Shown here in pieces: positions 18,600-26,683 of a DNA stretch of 64,000 nt. Each line of letters begins with the position of its first letter. The first letter of the stretch is position 1. The DNA comes from Microcoleus sp. FACHB-1515 (lineage in GTDB: Bacteria; Cyanobacteriota; Cyanobacteriia; Elainellales; Elainellaceae). A model generated the notes under the pieces. The model saw only the letters and a program-made list of their open reading frames with translations, did not search any database and was not told the DNA's origin. The translations under genes were made by a program, and so were the position numbers. The stretch lies in contig NZ_JACJPO010000066.1 of assembly GCF_014696105.1 (NCBI RefSeq), positions 248,001-312,000 of the forward strand, written 5' to 3'.

Positions 18600-19583
18600 T
18601 TAAAGCAATAAGTCAACAACCAAATGTTTCCAGCCGCGAGAAAATTTTGCATAGCGACCGCTGACCAACTCTTGGTAGAGAATGGGAGGACGAAGAAAGA
18701 AAGGTCGTTGCCGCAGTTGATTTTGTGCCTGTAAGTATGCAATTTTGGCGTCCAGCAGTTTGAGAACATCAGGATTGATAGGATATTTTGTGATTTGCTG
18801 GAGGCGATCGCGCAGTGCTTGATGTTCAAACAGCCAGCGCTCGTACATAACAGTACTTCTAAAAAACTGAAGTTTTCGGTTCAGCGTTTGCACAGTATTG
18901 AAAAAACCCGGTTTTTTCTGTCCGCTGGCCTGCTGCTGATGCTGACGATAATCATTGAGCGGTTCCGGAACCAAGCTAGCTTTTCCCAGCGCAACCGCAA
19001 TCATTCCAAACCACAAATCATGCGGGCAGCCGATCGGTACTGGCAGGCCAATTTCTGCTATCGATCGACGCAGCGCCATCGAGCTTCCACACCAAATGTT
19101 GCCTCGCTGAAGCGTCAGTTCAAATCCTTCAGGGCTGAGCATGAAGGCTTGAGCCGATCGATCGAAGCTGTTTAACTGCCAAAGCGTTTGTCCTAATGAT
19201 TTCAGCTTTTCGTCTACAAGGTGGGCATCGCTCAAAACTGCGATCGCATCATTTCTCTCGAACGCTTGCAGGAATTTATCCACTTTTGATTCATGCCAAA
19301 CATCATCTTGATCTGAAAGAAAGATGATGTCACCTGAAGTCAATGAAATGGTCTGACAAAAGTTTTGACTGTAGCCCAAATTTTTGTCATTACGGTGTAA
19401 ATGAATTGGAATTTTTGCGGTTTTCGCAAAGGCTTGAATTCGCTCGACTGTATTATCTTGAGAACAATCGTCGCAGATGACAATTTCATCGGGCAGGCGC
19501 GTTTGTTGCTCAAAGCTTTGCAGTTGTTCAATGATGTAGCTCGCACCATTGTATGTACAAAGTGCGATCGAAACTTTGGGCAT
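18600..19583 (-). CDS. Glycosyltransferase family 2
   Basis: This 327-residue GT-A enzyme begins VSIALCTYNGASYIIEQL. It has the nucleotide-sugar motif around EIVICDDCSQDNTVERI and the metal-binding D-x-D-like FLSDQDDVW. A later acceptor-side region includes RQHQQ. GT2 enzymes transfer activated sugars to lipid, polysaccharide or protein acceptors; the overall look is of rhamnosyltransferase-like cell-surface enzymes, but donor and acceptor cannot be read. It lies 35 bp downstream of the photolyase gene on the same strand and may be cotranscribed with it, with no evident functional link. Confidence 0.88.
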   Translation of the reverse strand: MPKVSIALCTYNGASYIIEQLQSFEQQTRLPDEIVICDDCSQDNTVERIQAFAKTAKIPIHLHRNDKNLGYSQNFCQTISLTSGDIIFLSDQDDVWHESKVDKFLQAFERNDAIAVLSDAHLVDEKLKSLGQTLWQLNSFDRSAQAFMLSPEGFELTLQRGNIWCGSSMALRRSIAEIGLPVPIGCPHDLWFGMIAVALGKASLVPEPLNDYRQHQQQASGQKKPGFFNTVQTLNRKLQFFRSTVMYERWLFEHQALRDRLQQITKYPINPDVLKLLDAKIAYLQAQNQLRQRPFFLRPPILYQELVSGRYAKFSRGWKHLVVDLLL

Positions 19584-19618
19584 ACCGCAACTCCGTCTAG
19601 GGTTGAAATAATAAACCG

Positions 19619-21097
19619 TTATTCAGCAGGCAGCGGTTCCGCTGTGTCTTCTTCTTGACTACCCAATTTCTCACGCTGCATACTGTAGCGGCGTTTAAAT
19701 TCGGCCTGCTGAACGCGATGATCAACGATTGGAACAGGATAGCCGCAGCGGTCGCGATCGCGTTTCGAGATTTTTCCCATGACTAAATCTTCGGTGTCAA
19801 TGCTACGTAATTCTGGAAGCCAGTTGCGAATATAAGCGGCATCTTCATCAAACTTTTGTGTTTGGCTAGCCGGATTAAAAATCCGCAACGGCTGCGGATC
19901 CATACCGCTCGACGTACACCATTGCCAACCGCCATTGTTAGCAGATTGATCGCCATCATAAAGCCGCTGCATAAAATATTTTTCACCCAGCTGATAGCTA
20001 ACAAATAAATCTTTACACAAGAAGCTGGCCGTGATCATGCGGCAGCGATTGTGCATCCAGCCTAATTCGTTCATCTGACGCATGGCCGCATCTACGATCG
20101 GATAGCCTGTTCGTCCTTCACACCAAGCTTGGAAATAGTCAGGGTTGTTGTCCCAAGGAAAATCTTTCAGCAGCTTGCGATAAACACCTTCGGCCAATTC
20201 GGGAAACCAAAACAGCGCGTGCTGGTAAAATTCGCGCCACGCCAGTTCTTGCCGCCAAGTTCGTAAGCTCGATGCGGCTTCGTCGCTGCGAATATTCTGC
20301 GCTACCTGCTCGGTTGCCGCCCAAACGGTGCGAACGCCGATCGCCCCAAACTTCAAGGCCGCACTGAGATGCGAAGTTCCGTCTTCATTGGCGGGAAAGT
20401 TGCGCTGTTCTTTGTAGTCGGTGAGGGCGCGATCGCAAAATTCTTCTAGCCTTGCTTGTGCCGACGCCGTCCCCGGATTGAGCAGCAGCGGATTATTCCA
20501 ATCAAACCCTAGCTCTTTGGCACTCGGTAGCGGAATCGCACCTGCCTGACGAGCGGCTTCCTGTTCCGCTTCGGCCAGCCCGATCGCCTGCTCCAATGCT
20601 TGAACGGGTTCGGCTTTCGGCTTGCTGCTCCAGTTGCGCCAGTAGGGACTGAAGACGGTGTAAGGCTTGCTGCCTCCTGTCAAAACGTCTTGCGGCGGAT
20701 GCATCAATTGATCCCAGTAGCCTTGCACCTCGATATTGATCTGTTGGAGTGCTTCGGCCACCGACTGATCGCGTTCTCGGCCATAGGGTTCAATGTCGCG
20801 ATTCAGATAAACGGCTTTGGCATTGAGCGCTTTGGCAAGCTTTGGTAAACCTTCGATCGGCGGTTGATGCAAAATGATCAGTTGCGTTCCGGCTTTTTGA
20901 TAGTTTTGCTGCAATTCTTGCAAGCAGCCGATCATGTAGGTGACACGAGTGGCGGCAACATCATCACGACCTAAATAAATCGGGTCGAGACAAAATACGC
21001 CAACGACGCGATCGCTCCGTTTGCGAGCTTCCGCCAGTCCGACGTTATCCACGCTCCGCAAATCGCGGCGATGCCAAAACAAAATTAGATCAGACAT
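19619..21097 (-). CDS. Deoxyribodipyrimidine photolyase (class I cryptochrome/photolyase family)
   Basis: This 492-residue flavoprotein starts LILFWHRRDLRSVDN, the photolyase alpha/beta antenna domain. The FAD domain includes WRQELAWREFYQH, NRCRMITASFLCKDLF and DGDQSANNGGWQWC. These signatures indicate a CPD-repair photolyase that uses blue light to split cyclobutane dimers. The EPYGRERD segment and family distribution suggest a deazaflavin-type antenna, which is inference. The upstream in-frame start is TTG 21112; ATG 21097 gives the canonical N terminus and is preferred. The divergent Uma2 gene begins about 110 bp upstream. Confidence 0.92.
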   Translation of the reverse strand: MSDLILFWHRRDLRSVDNVGLAEARKRSDRVVGVFCLDPIYLGRDDVAATRVTYMIGCLQELQQNYQKAGTQLIILHQPPIEGLPKLAKALNAKAVYLNRDIEPYGRERDQSVAEALQQINIEVQGYWDQLMHPPQDVLTGGSKPYTVFSPYWRNWSSKPKAEPVQALEQAIGLAEAEQEAARQAGAIPLPSAKELGFDWNNPLLLNPGTASAQARLEEFCDRALTDYKEQRNFPANEDGTSHLSAALKFGAIGVRTVWAATEQVAQNIRSDEAASSLRTWRQELAWREFYQHALFWFPELAEGVYRKLLKDFPWDNNPDYFQAWCEGRTGYPIVDAAMRQMNELGWMHNRCRMITASFLCKDLFVSYQLGEKYFMQRLYDGDQSANNGGWQWCTSSGMDPQPLRIFNPASQTQKFDEDAAYIRNWLPELRSIDTEDLVMGKISKRDRDRCGYPVPIVDHRVQQAEFKRRYSMQREKLGSQEEDTAEPLPAE

Positions 21098-21206
21098 TTC
21101 GATCGAGGCCAACAGTTCTTCTGTTCAGGATAATCGAGAGTTGCAATTCAGCGTATCATCCGATCTCAGTAGAATGAGTACAAATGCTTTGGAAGGAGCG
21201 ATCGCA

Positions 21207-21770
21207 ATGGTACAAAATCACACAAAAAATCTGACGCTAGAGGATTTTCTGCAACTGCCAGAAACCAAGCCCGCCAGCGAATACATCGACGGTCAAATCA
21301 TTCAAAAACCCATGCCGCAAGGAAAACACAGCACCATCCAAGGCGAACTGACTGCGGCGATTAATGCTGCACTCAAACCGCGACAAATTGCCAGAGCTTT
21401 TCCTGAGTTGCGCTGTACGTTTGGGGGACGATCGATCGTTCCCGACATTGCTGTTTTTACCTGGGATCGCATTCCCGTTGATGCGAATGGCGAAATTGCT
21501 AATGTGTTTCAAGCTGCTCCAAGCTGGACGATCGAAATTCTTTCACCCGACCAAAATCAAACGAAAGTGACCCGAAATATCCTGCACTGCCTCAAGCACG
21601 AAACGGAACTCGGCTGGCTGATTGATCCGGATGAGCGAATCATTTTGGTTTACTTTGGCGATCGCAGTGATGAATATTTTGAAGATCCAGAAGCAGTAAT
21701 TTCCATCCCACAATTTGCGGCTGATTTGTATTTAACGGCTGGTGATATTTTTAGCTGGCTGGCTCGATAA
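21207..21770 (+). CDS. Uma2 family PD-(D/E)XK-like endonuclease
   Basis: This 187-residue protein has the Uma2 (DUF820) layout: N-terminal TLEDFLQLPETKPASEYIDGQ, a central RSIVPDIAVF strand supplying the catalytic Asp, and WTIEILSPDQN supplying the Glu. The GWLIDP segment is also family-typical. Uma2 proteins are very numerous in cyanobacteria, are predicted restriction-like nucleases, and are mostly uncharacterised. GGAAGGAG at 21191-21198, eight bases before ATG 21207, selects this start over in-frame upstream codons. Confidence 0.88.
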   Translation: MVQNHTKNLTLEDFLQLPETKPASEYIDGQIIQKPMPQGKHSTIQGELTAAINAALKPRQIARAFPELRCTFGGRSIVPDIAVFTWDRIPVDANGEIANVFQAAPSWTIEILSPDQNQTKVTRNILHCLKHETELGWLIDPDERIILVYFGDRSDEYFEDPEAVISIPQFAADLYLTAGDIFSWLAR

Positions 21771-21773
21771 GCT

Positions 21774-21811
21774 TGACTGTAGTATAGTTTTGTAATACAA
21801 CTAGATTACAA
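21774..21811 (+). promoter_or_regulatory. Candidate promoter with overlapping inverted repeat, upstream of exonuclease gene
   Basis: TTGACT (21774-21779) and TACAAC (21796-21801) form a possible -35/-10 pair with a 16 bp spacer. The inverted repeat TTGTAAT (21790-21796) / ATTACAA (21805-21811) covers the -10 region and could be an operator. The spacing does not fit an NtcA site. Confidence 0.3.
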
Positions 21812-21840
21812 TTGTTGATTCGATCGATTTTTAGGAGAAA

Positions 21841-22416
21841 ATGCCGGATTTCAGCTTGTTTGATTATTACTTAGTGCTGGATTTAGAAGCGACCTGTTCC
21901 GATCGCGGCGAACTCGATCGACGGGAAATGGAAATTATTGAAATTGGCGCGGTCATGATTGAGGCAGAAAATTTAACCACTGTGAGTGAATTTCAAACCT
22001 TTGTTAAACCTGTTCGCCATCCGATTTTGACGGAGTTTTGTAAGTCGTTGACTTCGATTACTCAGGCGCAGGTGGATGCGGCTCCGGGATATTTGGAAGC
22101 GATCGCCAATCTCAAAACCTGGCTGTCAAAATATCCGAATTCGCTGTTCGGATCTTGGGGCGATTTTGATTACCGACAGTTCAAGCAGGACAGTGAATTT
22201 CATCGGGTTTCGCCGCCGATCGCCTTTCAGCATGTCAACCTCAAAAAAGCCTTTAGCAAAGTGCAAGGTTTGCCCAAGCGACAAGGCATGAATGAAGCGC
22301 TACAGCTTGCCAACATTCCGCTCGAAGGAACGCATCATCGCGGCATTGATGATGCTCGCAATATTGCCAAATTAATGCCTTACATTGTGGGCAGAAAGCA
22401 GCTAGAAATTCTCTAA
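21841..22416 (+). CDS. DEDDh-type 3'-5' exonuclease (ERI-1/KapD-like)
   Basis: This 191-residue protein carries the DEDDh exonuclease motifs: VLDLEATC (ExoI, Asp and Glu), FGSWGDFDYRQF (ExoII) and HHRGIDDARNIAKL (ExoIII with the general-base His). The arrangement resembles ERI-1/KapD-like RNA or DNA 3'-end exonucleases rather than DNA polymerase proofreading domains. The gene is preceded by TAGGAGAAA directly before the ATG, a good ribosome binding site. It converges on psbO with a shared hairpin. Confidence 0.88.
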   Translation: MPDFSLFDYYLVLDLEATCSDRGELDRREMEIIEIGAVMIEAENLTTVSEFQTFVKPVRHPILTEFCKSLTSITQAQVDAAPGYLEAIANLKTWLSKYPNSLFGSWGDFDYRQFKQDSEFHRVSPPIAFQHVNLKKAFSKVQGLPKRQGMNEALQLANIPLEGTHHRGIDDARNIAKLMPYIVGRKQLEIL

Positions 22417-22431
22417 TCAGGCAACAAAAAA

Positions 22432-22450
22432 GGAGGGAAAATTTCCCTCC
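22432..22450. terminator. Bidirectional hairpin between exonuclease gene and psbO
   Basis: GGAGGGAAA at 22432-22440 and TTTCCCTCC at 22442-22450 form a nine-pair stem. It is flanked by A-rich sequence on the left, which becomes a T tract on the minus strand. It fits a psbO terminator best and may serve both convergent genes. Confidence 0.65.
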
Positions 22451-22477
22451 TCTCAAATCAAATTCGATCGAACCTGA

Positions 22478-23308
22478 TTAAACTTCTGCCGGATCAACGC
22501 GAGCGTAGAACAACCCGCGAATTTTCACATCCAAGGCTGCTTTGCCGCCCATGTCGGTGTCGGAAGGCTGGATGCTCTCGAAGGTTCCGGCAATTTCGCC
22601 GCTGACATTATCGACTTTGGCAACTTGAAGCGAGATGCGGCCTTTGCCCAAGTCGAAGCTCTTGATGTTTTCGCGCTCTAGTTCTTCGCTGTCGCCGCGA
22701 CCCGGAAGCGCAACGGCAGTATCGTAGCCTGCCGTCAAACCGCGACCTTTGGGATCGAGGAAGTTCGAGGTGCGGTAGGACGGAACGCGAAATTCGCCTT
22801 CAAAGTCAGTTGCGGAGTTGATGCTGGTCAGTCCCGGTTGCGATTCGGCAATTAAGCCTTTGATGCTGAACAGGAAGGGGACGCGCTCGCCGCCCGGAAG
22901 CTGAACGGTGATGGCTTGGAAGTCAAAGCCGTCTTCTTCGACAAAGCGAAGACCGCCATCTTTGAGCGGTTGGAGTTTGCCGCTCACCTGATCGATCGAG
23001 GAGGTGTAGCGAGTTAGTTGGCGACCTGCAACATATTGAGCCGATTGCCGTTTATTGGTCGGTTCTTCTTTGATGAAGATGCTGGTCGGCTCCAGACACA
23101 TATCGGTAATTTGGTAGGTTTGGTTGGGATCGATCGGAATTGATCCCCGGCTGGTTTCGCCAAGCTGTGGGCAGGAGTTGGCAAGACCCGTTCCGCGAAT
23201 TTCTTCATAGGTCAAAGGGCCGTTTGCGTCGCTGGCTGCACCACTGCAAGCGGTCAAAAATCCTAAGCACACAGCTAAGAAGGCAACAATTAAAGCGCGA
23301 TACCTCAT
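22478..23308 (-). CDS. psbO: Photosystem II manganese-stabilising protein PsbO
   Basis: This 276-residue extrinsic PSII subunit stabilises the oxygen-evolving Mn cluster on the lumenal side. The N terminus has a hydrophobic segment ending FLTACSGAASD, compatible with a lipoprotein-like or Sec signal. The mature part shows LTYEEIRGTGLANSCPQL and ITDMCLEPTS, whose two cysteines form the conserved disulfide, and the C-terminal LDVKIRGLFYARVDPAE. The frame is open further upstream to 23413, but ATG 23308 starts the signal peptide and is clearly preferable. Confidence 0.97.
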   Translation of the reverse strand: MRYRALIVAFLAVCLGFLTACSGAASDANGPLTYEEIRGTGLANSCPQLGETSRGSIPIDPNQTYQITDMCLEPTSIFIKEEPTNKRQSAQYVAGRQLTRYTSSIDQVSGKLQPLKDGGLRFVEEDGFDFQAITVQLPGGERVPFLFSIKGLIAESQPGLTSINSATDFEGEFRVPSYRTSNFLDPKGRGLTAGYDTAVALPGRGDSEELERENIKSFDLGKGRISLQVAKVDNVSGEIAGTFESIQPSDTDMGGKAALDVKIRGLFYARVDPAEV

Positions 23309-23556
23309 GGTCAACCTCAAAATCAATGTATAAATCCCTGCCAGTCTCGGTTTATCTATGGGCTGGGCAGCTTGGCGAATGCCTTGCCGGGGATGGATGC
23401 GATTCTTCTCCAAGAAGCGAAGCTACCGCTACCAGAACGACTCAACCTGTCAAGATAAGCTAAGTTACAGAAATCAATTGCAACATCGCTTATCACAGGT
23501 CTCATACTGCATTTTACAGGGACTTGTCGCCTTTATTGAAGTCAGGAGGTCGGGGG

Positions 23557-23913
23557 ATGGGATCGGAACATGAGCCGCACAAGTCAAACACGAATGAGCT
23601 TGCGATCGAGCAAGAAGCCATCTCCACCGCAATTCGGATTTTGGCCGAGCGGCATCGGGGCGATGAGCGATCGCTTTTGAAAATCCTCCGCACCCTCGAG
23701 GCGCTGCATCGTGAAATCTGCGAAGGACTGTTTCAAGAAGCACTCCCGACCAATCGCCAAGCGCTCTACAGCTTCCTCAAAGATATTGAGTCAGAAGGCG
23801 GCTGGCCGTATATCAAGCGAATGCGGATTCAAGCCCTCCTCGTCAACTTGCTGGAAGCGGAAAAAGCGCAAGCCGCCAGTTCTGACGGCAATTCGGCGAA
23901 ATCGGTAGAATGA
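23557..23913 (+). CDS. Conserved-type hypothetical protein translationally coupled to clpP
   Basis: This 118-residue, soluble, mostly helical protein has a core around [38 protein letters not shown] and [15 protein letters not shown]. No enzymatic motif is recognised. ATG 23557 is used; TTG 23524 is less likely. The 3' end runs to 23913, overlapping the longest clpP reading frame (ATG 23910) by four bases and lying only 23 bp before the preferred clpP start. This indicates a shared transcript. Its role is unknown. Confidence 0.65.
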   Translation: MGSEHEPHKSNTNELAIEQEAISTAIRILAERHRGDERSLLKILRTLEALHREICEGLFQEALPTNRQALYSFLKDIESEGGWPYIKRMRIQALLVNLLEAEKAQAASSDGNSAKSVE

Positions 23914-23936
23914 GAAAAAGCGACGAGAGGCACGAC

Positions 23937-24548
23937 ATGATTCCTACCGTAATTGAGCAGTCGGGGCGCGGCGAACGCGCATTTGACATCTACTCGCGGC
24001 TTCTGCGCGAACGCATTATCTTCCTCGGCCAGCAGGTTGACTCGGACATCGCCAACCTGATCGTGGCGCAAATGCTGTTTCTCGAAGCCGAAGATCCTGA
24101 AAAAGACATTTATCTCTACATCAACTCTCCGGGCGGCTCGGTCTATGCAGGCATGGGCATTTTTGACACCATGACGCACATTCGCCCGGATGTTTGTACG
24201 ATTTGCGTCGGACTCGCCGCCAGCATGGGCGCATTCCTGCTCAGCGCAGGCACGAAAGGCAAGCGGATGAGCCTGCCCCACTCGCGGATTATGATTCACC
24301 AGCCCTTGGGCGGCGCGCAAGGACAAGCGATCGACATCGAAATCCAAGCCAAAGAAATCCTCTACATCAAAGACACGCTCAACCACTATTTGGCTGACCA
24401 CACCGGACAGCCGCTAGAGCGGATTGAGCGCGACACCGATCGCGACTTCTTCATGTCGCCCCAAGAAGCCAAAGACTACGGCCTGATCGATCAGGTGATC
24501 GACAAAACCGCAGTCGGTAGCCGTCCCACCGCTGTTTCTGCTTCCTAG
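23937..24548 (+). CDS. clpP: ATP-dependent Clp protease proteolytic subunit ClpP
   Basis: This 203-residue serine peptidase forms the tetradecameric chamber that degrades substrates fed by Clp ATPases. The catalytic triad is visible as Ser96 (GLAASMGA), His121 (RIMIHQP) and Asp170 (RDTDRDFF). The oxyanion strand [10 protein letters not shown] is intact. The family N terminus [23 protein letters not shown] supports ATG 23937, with GAGAGG seven bases upstream, over the in-frame ATG 23910. Cyanobacteria carry several clpP paralogues; which one this is cannot be settled here. A strong terminator follows. Confidence 0.95.
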   Translation: MIPTVIEQSGRGERAFDIYSRLLRERIIFLGQQVDSDIANLIVAQMLFLEAEDPEKDIYLYINSPGGSVYAGMGIFDTMTHIRPDVCTICVGLAASMGAFLLSAGTKGKRMSLPHSRIMIHQPLGGAQGQAIDIEIQAKEILYIKDTLNHYLADHTGQPLERIERDTDRDFFMSPQEAKDYGLIDQVIDKTAVGSRPTAVSAS

Positions 24549-24575
24549 CAGGCGCGGCTGAAACTGAAATTTGAC

Positions 24576-24614
24576 GGAGGGGTTGTTCACCAGAACCGCC
24601 CCTCCATTTTTTTT
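24576..24614 (+). terminator. Rho-independent terminator of clpP
   Basis: GGAGGGG and CCCCTCC form the outer stem, with GTTC/GAAC pairing inside it. The hairpin spans 24576-24605 and is followed by eight T residues at 24607-24614. This is the clearest intrinsic terminator on the plus strand. Confidence 0.85.
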
Positions 24615-25407
24615 AGAACGGCGATTGTCCAGGAGACGATTGCGATTCAAGGAATTTCAAAAAGTCAAGCAGTTCCGTGTCGGTTAGCTGCTGGCGCGAT
24701 CGCTTTCCATAAGTCTTTTCTAGATGTTCGCGTCCTTTCACGTTCGTCCAGCCCAAGCGCTTCAGTTCCACGCTGGTGCGGGCGATCGCATCCGACATAT
24801 CGATCGGCTCCGGTTCGGAAATCGGCTGCGGTTCCGGTTCCCAAGTCGGAAGGGGAATATCAGGAATGCCTGCTGCAATCGGAACGGGTTCAACCACGCG
24901 CTCCTCGATCGGCTCGACGGCAGGCTTCATCACAGGCAAAGCGGGGCTGAAGTCCGTAGGCAGACTGGCAGGCGGTTCAGCAGGAGCGATCGCAGGTTCA
25001 GGCGCAGTAACGCGCAGTTGCAGATCGTAGCCGGATTGAACTGCGGGTTCAGGACGGGAAAAGGGTTCGATCGGAGCGATCGGCTGGAGCGACAACATTT
25101 CCAGCGCCCGCAGTTTGGCTCGATCTTCGGCCTGCTCAATATCGATTGCTGCCGCCATGCCGCTCGTTAAGGCCGCTCCGCCGATTTGCACCAGTGCCCG
25201 CACGACAAATTGATTTTCGTGCATCGTCAGCAGTTCAGCGACCAGACTGGCGTTGGGATAGCGGGCTTGAAACTGAGTGAGCAGGGCAATCAGCTTGGCA
25301 GAATCGCTGGTTGTGGCAGCAAAGCGATCGTCTCCAAAGCTATAGCTAGCGGCATCCGCACGGGCGAAGCTGGGCGAAACAGAATCTTTGACAGGAAGCT
25401 TGGGCAT
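24613..25407 (-). CDS. Hypothetical protein with conserved ends and a Pro/Glu-rich middle
   Basis: The 264-residue product has a folded N-terminal part (about 25-105) containing YPNASLVAELLTMHENQFVVRAL and a GMAAAIDIEQAEDRAKLRALEML helix. A Pro/Glu-rich linker (about 110-200) follows, then a C-terminal helical segment (TSVELKRLGWTNVKGREHLEKTYG). The N-terminal part is loosely reminiscent of single-strand-annealing or Rad52-like DNA-binding domains, but this is weak. ATG 25407 is chosen because upstream codons read into the TerC promoter region without conserved character. Confidence 0.65.
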   Translation of the reverse strand: MPKLPVKDSVSPSFARADAASYSFGDDRFAATTSDSAKLIALLTQFQARYPNASLVAELLTMHENQFVVRALVQIGGAALTSGMAAAIDIEQAEDRAKLRALEMLSLQPIAPIEPFSRPEPAVQSGYDLQLRVTAPEPAIAPAEPPASLPTDFSPALPVMKPAVEPIEERVVEPVPIAAGIPDIPLPTWEPEPQPISEPEPIDMSDAIARTSVELKRLGWTNVKGREHLEKTYGKRSRQQLTDTELLDFLKFLESQSSPGQSPF

Positions 25408-25606
25408 GGTGTCGGCTGGGAGGTGAGCTTGATGGGCGTATTGGATTTGATATTGTACTGGTCGATCGCACCTTTGGCGCAAAGCTTCACACAAATCAGT
25501 CATTCGATCGCCCAAAGCGTGAAACCTATGGGTGGAATGAGAGATGATAGGAGAACGAGGCGATCGAAATCGATCGAATCCTCGCGGCCATGCTACCGGA
25601 AGATTG

Positions 25607-26362
25607 ATGATAAATTTGCTGGATGCTCCCGATTTGGGACTGAATACGCTGCTGCTGCTGCCCGTTCTGGTTGTGCTAGAAGCCGTGCTCTCTGCGGATA
25701 ACGCCATTGCGCTGGCAGCGATCGCGCAAGGTCTGCACGACCCGAAGCTTCAGCGCAATGCCCTCAACCTCGGATTGGTTGTGGCCTTTGTACTGCGCGT
25801 CGGGCTGATTCTAGCGGCAAGCTGGGTCATTCAATACTGGCAGTTTGAGCTATTGGGAGCCGCATACCTGCTATGGCTTGTCTTTCAGTATTTCACCTCA
25901 AACGAAAGCGAAGGCAAAGAACATCACGGCCCCCGCTTTACCTCCTTGTGGCAAGCAATTCCCGTGATTGCCCTCACCGATCTCGCCTTTTCGCTTGACA
26001 GCGTCACCACTGCGATCGCTGTTTCGAGTGAAACCTGGCTAATTCTGCTCGGTGGCGCGATCGGCGTGGTCACCTTGCGCTTCATGGCCGGACTGTTCAT
26101 CCGCTGGCTGGAAGAATTTGAGCATCTCGAATCCGCAGGCTATCTCACCGTTGCTCTCGTCGGTCTTCGCCTGCTGGTGCGCGTCTTCAACGACAGCCTG
26201 GTTCCCCCTGAATGGCTGATGATTGGCGCGATCGCCATCCTTTTCACCTGGGGCTTCTCCAAGCGCGTCCAACCCGCTACCGAAGTACCCGAAAGCAACA
26301 GCAGCGCGATCGAATTTGAAAATCAACCTGTCAAAGAAACACAAGAAATCTCCGCTGACTAG
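25607..26362 (+). CDS. TerC family integral membrane protein
   Basis: This 251-residue membrane protein has about seven hydrophobic segments and the TerC hallmarks LEAVLSADNAIALAAIAQ and LTDLAFSLDSVTTAIAV, whose acidic residues sit within membrane helices. TerC proteins are implicated in metal (Mn) homeostasis and tellurite resistance in bacteria, and in thylakoid membrane protein insertion in plants. The specific role here is not determined. The start at ATG 25607 follows GGAAG. Residues after about 220 form a polar cytoplasmic tail. Confidence 0.88.
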   Translation: MINLLDAPDLGLNTLLLLPVLVVLEAVLSADNAIALAAIAQGLHDPKLQRNALNLGLVVAFVLRVGLILAASWVIQYWQFELLGAAYLLWLVFQYFTSNESEGKEHHGPRFTSLWQAIPVIALTDLAFSLDSVTTAIAVSSETWLILLGGAIGVVTLRFMAGLFIRWLEEFEHLESAGYLTVALVGLRLLVRVFNDSLVPPEWLMIGAIAILFTWGFSKRVQPATEVPESNSSAIEFENQPVKETQEISAD

Positions 26363-26683
26363 AAAATTTGGGTGTCGGCTGGGGAAAGGGAAACGAAGCA
26401 ACTAGCACGAGGGACGTGAACGGCTCACCGAGACTAATATCACATTGACCTTGCGTAGGGTTCAGGGAAAGGCAATCTCCCTGGAGAGTTGGAGGAGGGG
26501 GATCGATCGCACATCTCCACTCTTTCTGCTTTGACAACCCACTTTGGCTTCCACTGGCTCAGATCAAGGAAGTAGTCTAAACGACAAGTTGTCAATCAAG
26601 GTTGAAGCCGATCGGAGGAAGCAAGTTCCCATTTAGTCTGGGTAAACTAGCAATTTGCGCTCTGGGCATCTGCCAAATCCAGC
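26363..26683. other. Intergenic region, no clear feature
   Basis: These 321 bp lie between terC and the MATE gene on the same strand. The left-centre part is purine-rich with loosely complementary short runs (AGGGAAAGGC, CTCCCTGGAGAG). No repeat, promoter or RNA could be supported. Confidence 0.45.

Noticed and set aside
21790-21811. NtcA binding site
   Set aside because: The GTA and TAC elements are 12 rather than 8 bases apart.
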